Assembly: GCA_007131945.1 (NCBI GenBank)
Contig: SLPP01000133.1
Span: 1-6,845 of the forward strand
Reading direction: 5' to 3'
DNA from: Paracoccaceae bacterium
Lineage (GTDB): Bacteria; Pseudomonadota; Alphaproteobacteria; Rhodobacterales; Rhodobacteraceae
Length of the DNA: 6,845 nt
A model generated the notes under the pieces. It was not told the origin of the DNA, did not search any database, and saw only the letters and a list, made by a program, of their open reading frames with translations. This document shows, piece after piece, positions 5,851 to 6,845 of the stretch. The translations under genes were made by a program, and so were the position numbers. The number at the start of each line of letters is the position of its first letter. Position 1 is the first letter of the stretch.

Positions 5851-5866
5851 GGTCCACGCGTGGACC
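5851..5866. repeat. Perfect 16-bp palindrome, possible oxyR terminator or operator
   Basis: GGTCCACGCGTGGACC is fully self-complementary. As RNA it would form a 6-bp stem with a CGCG loop. Read on the minus strand it comes 29 bases after the oxyR stop and is followed by TTT and then CC. It could thus be a short intrinsic terminator for oxyR, though the T-run is poor. The alternative is a protein-binding dyad, supported by its position 13 bp from the FNR-type box. Confidence 0.5.
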
Positions 5867-5895
5867 AGTCGCCGGATCGCTGCCTGCCCGCCCGC

Positions 5896-6840
5896 TCACC
5901 CGGACGCGGTCCGCGGCGCCTCCGCTTCGGGTCGGGCGGGGGCGGCGTCGGCCGCAACGGCGGCGTCGCGGACAACCTCGGCGACCTCGGTGAGCTGCCG
6001 CGCCAGCGGACTGGTGCGGCGCCAGATCATGCCGATCGTCCGGCTGGGCTTCGGCGCCCCGAACCGCGCGATCGCGACCGCGGCCGAGCGCGTCTCGACC
6101 GGCACCGCCATCTCGGGGATCAGCGTCACCCCCATCCCGGCCCCGACCATCTGCACCAGCGTCGCCAGCGAACTGCCGTCGAGAAGCTCCCGCGGCCGCG
6201 CCGTTCGCAGGTCGCAGAAGGACAGCGCCTGGTCGCGGAAACAGTGCCCCTCCTCCAGCAGCAGCAGCCGCATCTCGCGCAGTTGCGCGCGGTCGGGGAC
6301 CGGCCTGCCGGCATCCGCCTCGGGCCGGACCAGCACGAATTCCTCGGAAAAGAGCGCGACCTCGCTCAGCGTCGGCTCCGAGACCGGCAGCGCCACCACC
6401 GCCGCGTCCAGCCGCCCCTCGGTCAGCTCGCGGATCAGCCGCGGCGTCACCGTCTCGCGCAGGTGCAGCTCCAGCCCCGGGAACTGCCGCGCCAGCCGGC
6501 CCGCGATCGCCGGCAGCAGGTAGGGCGCCACCGTCGGGATCACCCCCAGCCTGAGCCGCCCGGCGAGCCGCGCCCGCGCCGCCCGCGCCAGTTCCGCCAG
6601 TTCGTCCACCGCACGCAGGATCTCGCGCGCGCGCTCGGCAAATTCCGCCCCCAGCCCGGTCAGCCGCACCTCGCGCGCGCCCCGCTCGAACAGGGCGGCG
6701 CCCAGCGTCGCCTCCAGCTCGCGGATCTGCATCGACAGCGCCGGCTGGGTGATCGCGCAGATCTCCGCGGCGCGGCCGAAATGCCGCTGCCGCGCCACGG
6801 CCTCGAAATAGCGCAACTGCTTCAGCGTCAGGTTTGCCAT
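5896..6840 (-). CDS. oxyR: OxyR-type LysR-family hydrogen peroxide-sensing regulator
   Basis: A 314-residue LysR-type transcription factor, slightly longer than the roughly 305 of E. coli OxyR. The N-terminal winged helix-turn-helix spans about 4-62 (LKQLRYFEAVA, then ITQPALSMQIRELE), followed by a linker helix (64-92) and a two-lobed regulatory domain (94-295). The diagnostic element is LEEGHCFRDQALSFC (195-209): Cys200 and Cys209 correspond to the peroxidatic Cys199 and resolving Cys208 of E. coli OxyR, which form a disulfide on oxidation and switch on antioxidant genes. The C-terminus ends in an Ala/Pro/Glu-rich tail. The ATG is five bases from the window edge, so its ribosome site, promoter and any divergent partner such as katG or ahpC cannot be seen. 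It converges on the kinase operon. Confidence 0.92.
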   Translation of the reverse strand: MANLTLKQLRYFEAVARQRHFGRAAEICAITQPALSMQIRELEATLGAALFERGAREVRLTGLGAEFAERAREILRAVDELAELARAARARLAGRLRLGVIPTVAPYLLPAIAGRLARQFPGLELHLRETVTPRLIRELTEGRLDAAVVALPVSEPTLSEVALFSEEFVLVRPEADAGRPVPDRAQLREMRLLLLEEGHCFRDQALSFCDLRTARPRELLDGSSLATLVQMVGAGMGVTLIPEMAVPVETRSAAVAIARFGAPKPSRTIGMIWRRTSPLARQLTEVAEVVRDAAVAADAAPARPEAEAPRTASG

Positions 6841-6845
6841 AAGAA

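Noticed and set aside
5837..6523. 228-residue plus-strand frame starting inside the FNR-type box
   Set aside because: Ser/Arg-rich shadow of oxyR; no ribosome site and no family resemblance.

Overview
The window reads as chromosomal DNA of a GC-rich alphaproteobacterium, most likely Rhodobacterales (Rhodobacteraceae-like). The evidence is high GC with strong GC bias at third codon positions, a Rhodobacterales-like ribosomal protein L34, a TTGACT-type -35 element ahead of rpmH, GANTC motifs, and an FNR/FixK-type box. Genus cannot be read from the sequence. No mobile element, CRISPR array, rRNA or tRNA was seen.

Left part (1-1949). The left edge holds the N-terminal piece of a minus-strand gene with DEDD-exonuclease motifs, cut by the window end. 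A divergent, AT-richer intergenic stretch with two inverted repeats separates it from rfbC (dTDP-4-dehydrorhamnose 3,5-epimerase, plus strand). Convergent with rfbC is the minus-strand cluster rpmH-rnpA-yidD (ribosomal protein L34, RNase P protein, membrane insertion factor). Its promoter, with TTGACT and TATCAG elements 17 bp apart, is visible. yidC, which commonly follows this trio, is not in its usual place; rfbC lies there instead.

Centre (2188-5730). A tightly packed plus-strand operon of three genes encodes a VTT/TVP38-TMEM64 membrane protein, a FAD/NAD-linked disulfide oxidoreductase of the dihydrolipoamide dehydrogenase/mercuric reductase superfamily, and a membrane sensor histidine kinase with no adjacent response regulator. 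The spacing (3 and 21 nt) implies co-transcription. The flavoenzyme keeps the CxxxxC redox pair but has Tyr where the family's C-terminal catalytic His normally sits. A membrane-linked thiol redox function coupled to signalling is an inference, and this operon is the closest thing in the window to an incompletely described system.

Right part (5731-6845). A 165-bp convergent intergenic region carries a perfect TTGAT-N4-ATCAA box and, 13 bp further on, a perfect 16-bp palindrome. It ends at the 3' end of a minus-strand LysR-type regulator recognisable as OxyR by its two conserved peroxide-sensing cysteines. An FNR-type site between two converging 3' ends is unexpected and suggests an unannotated transcript or some other role.
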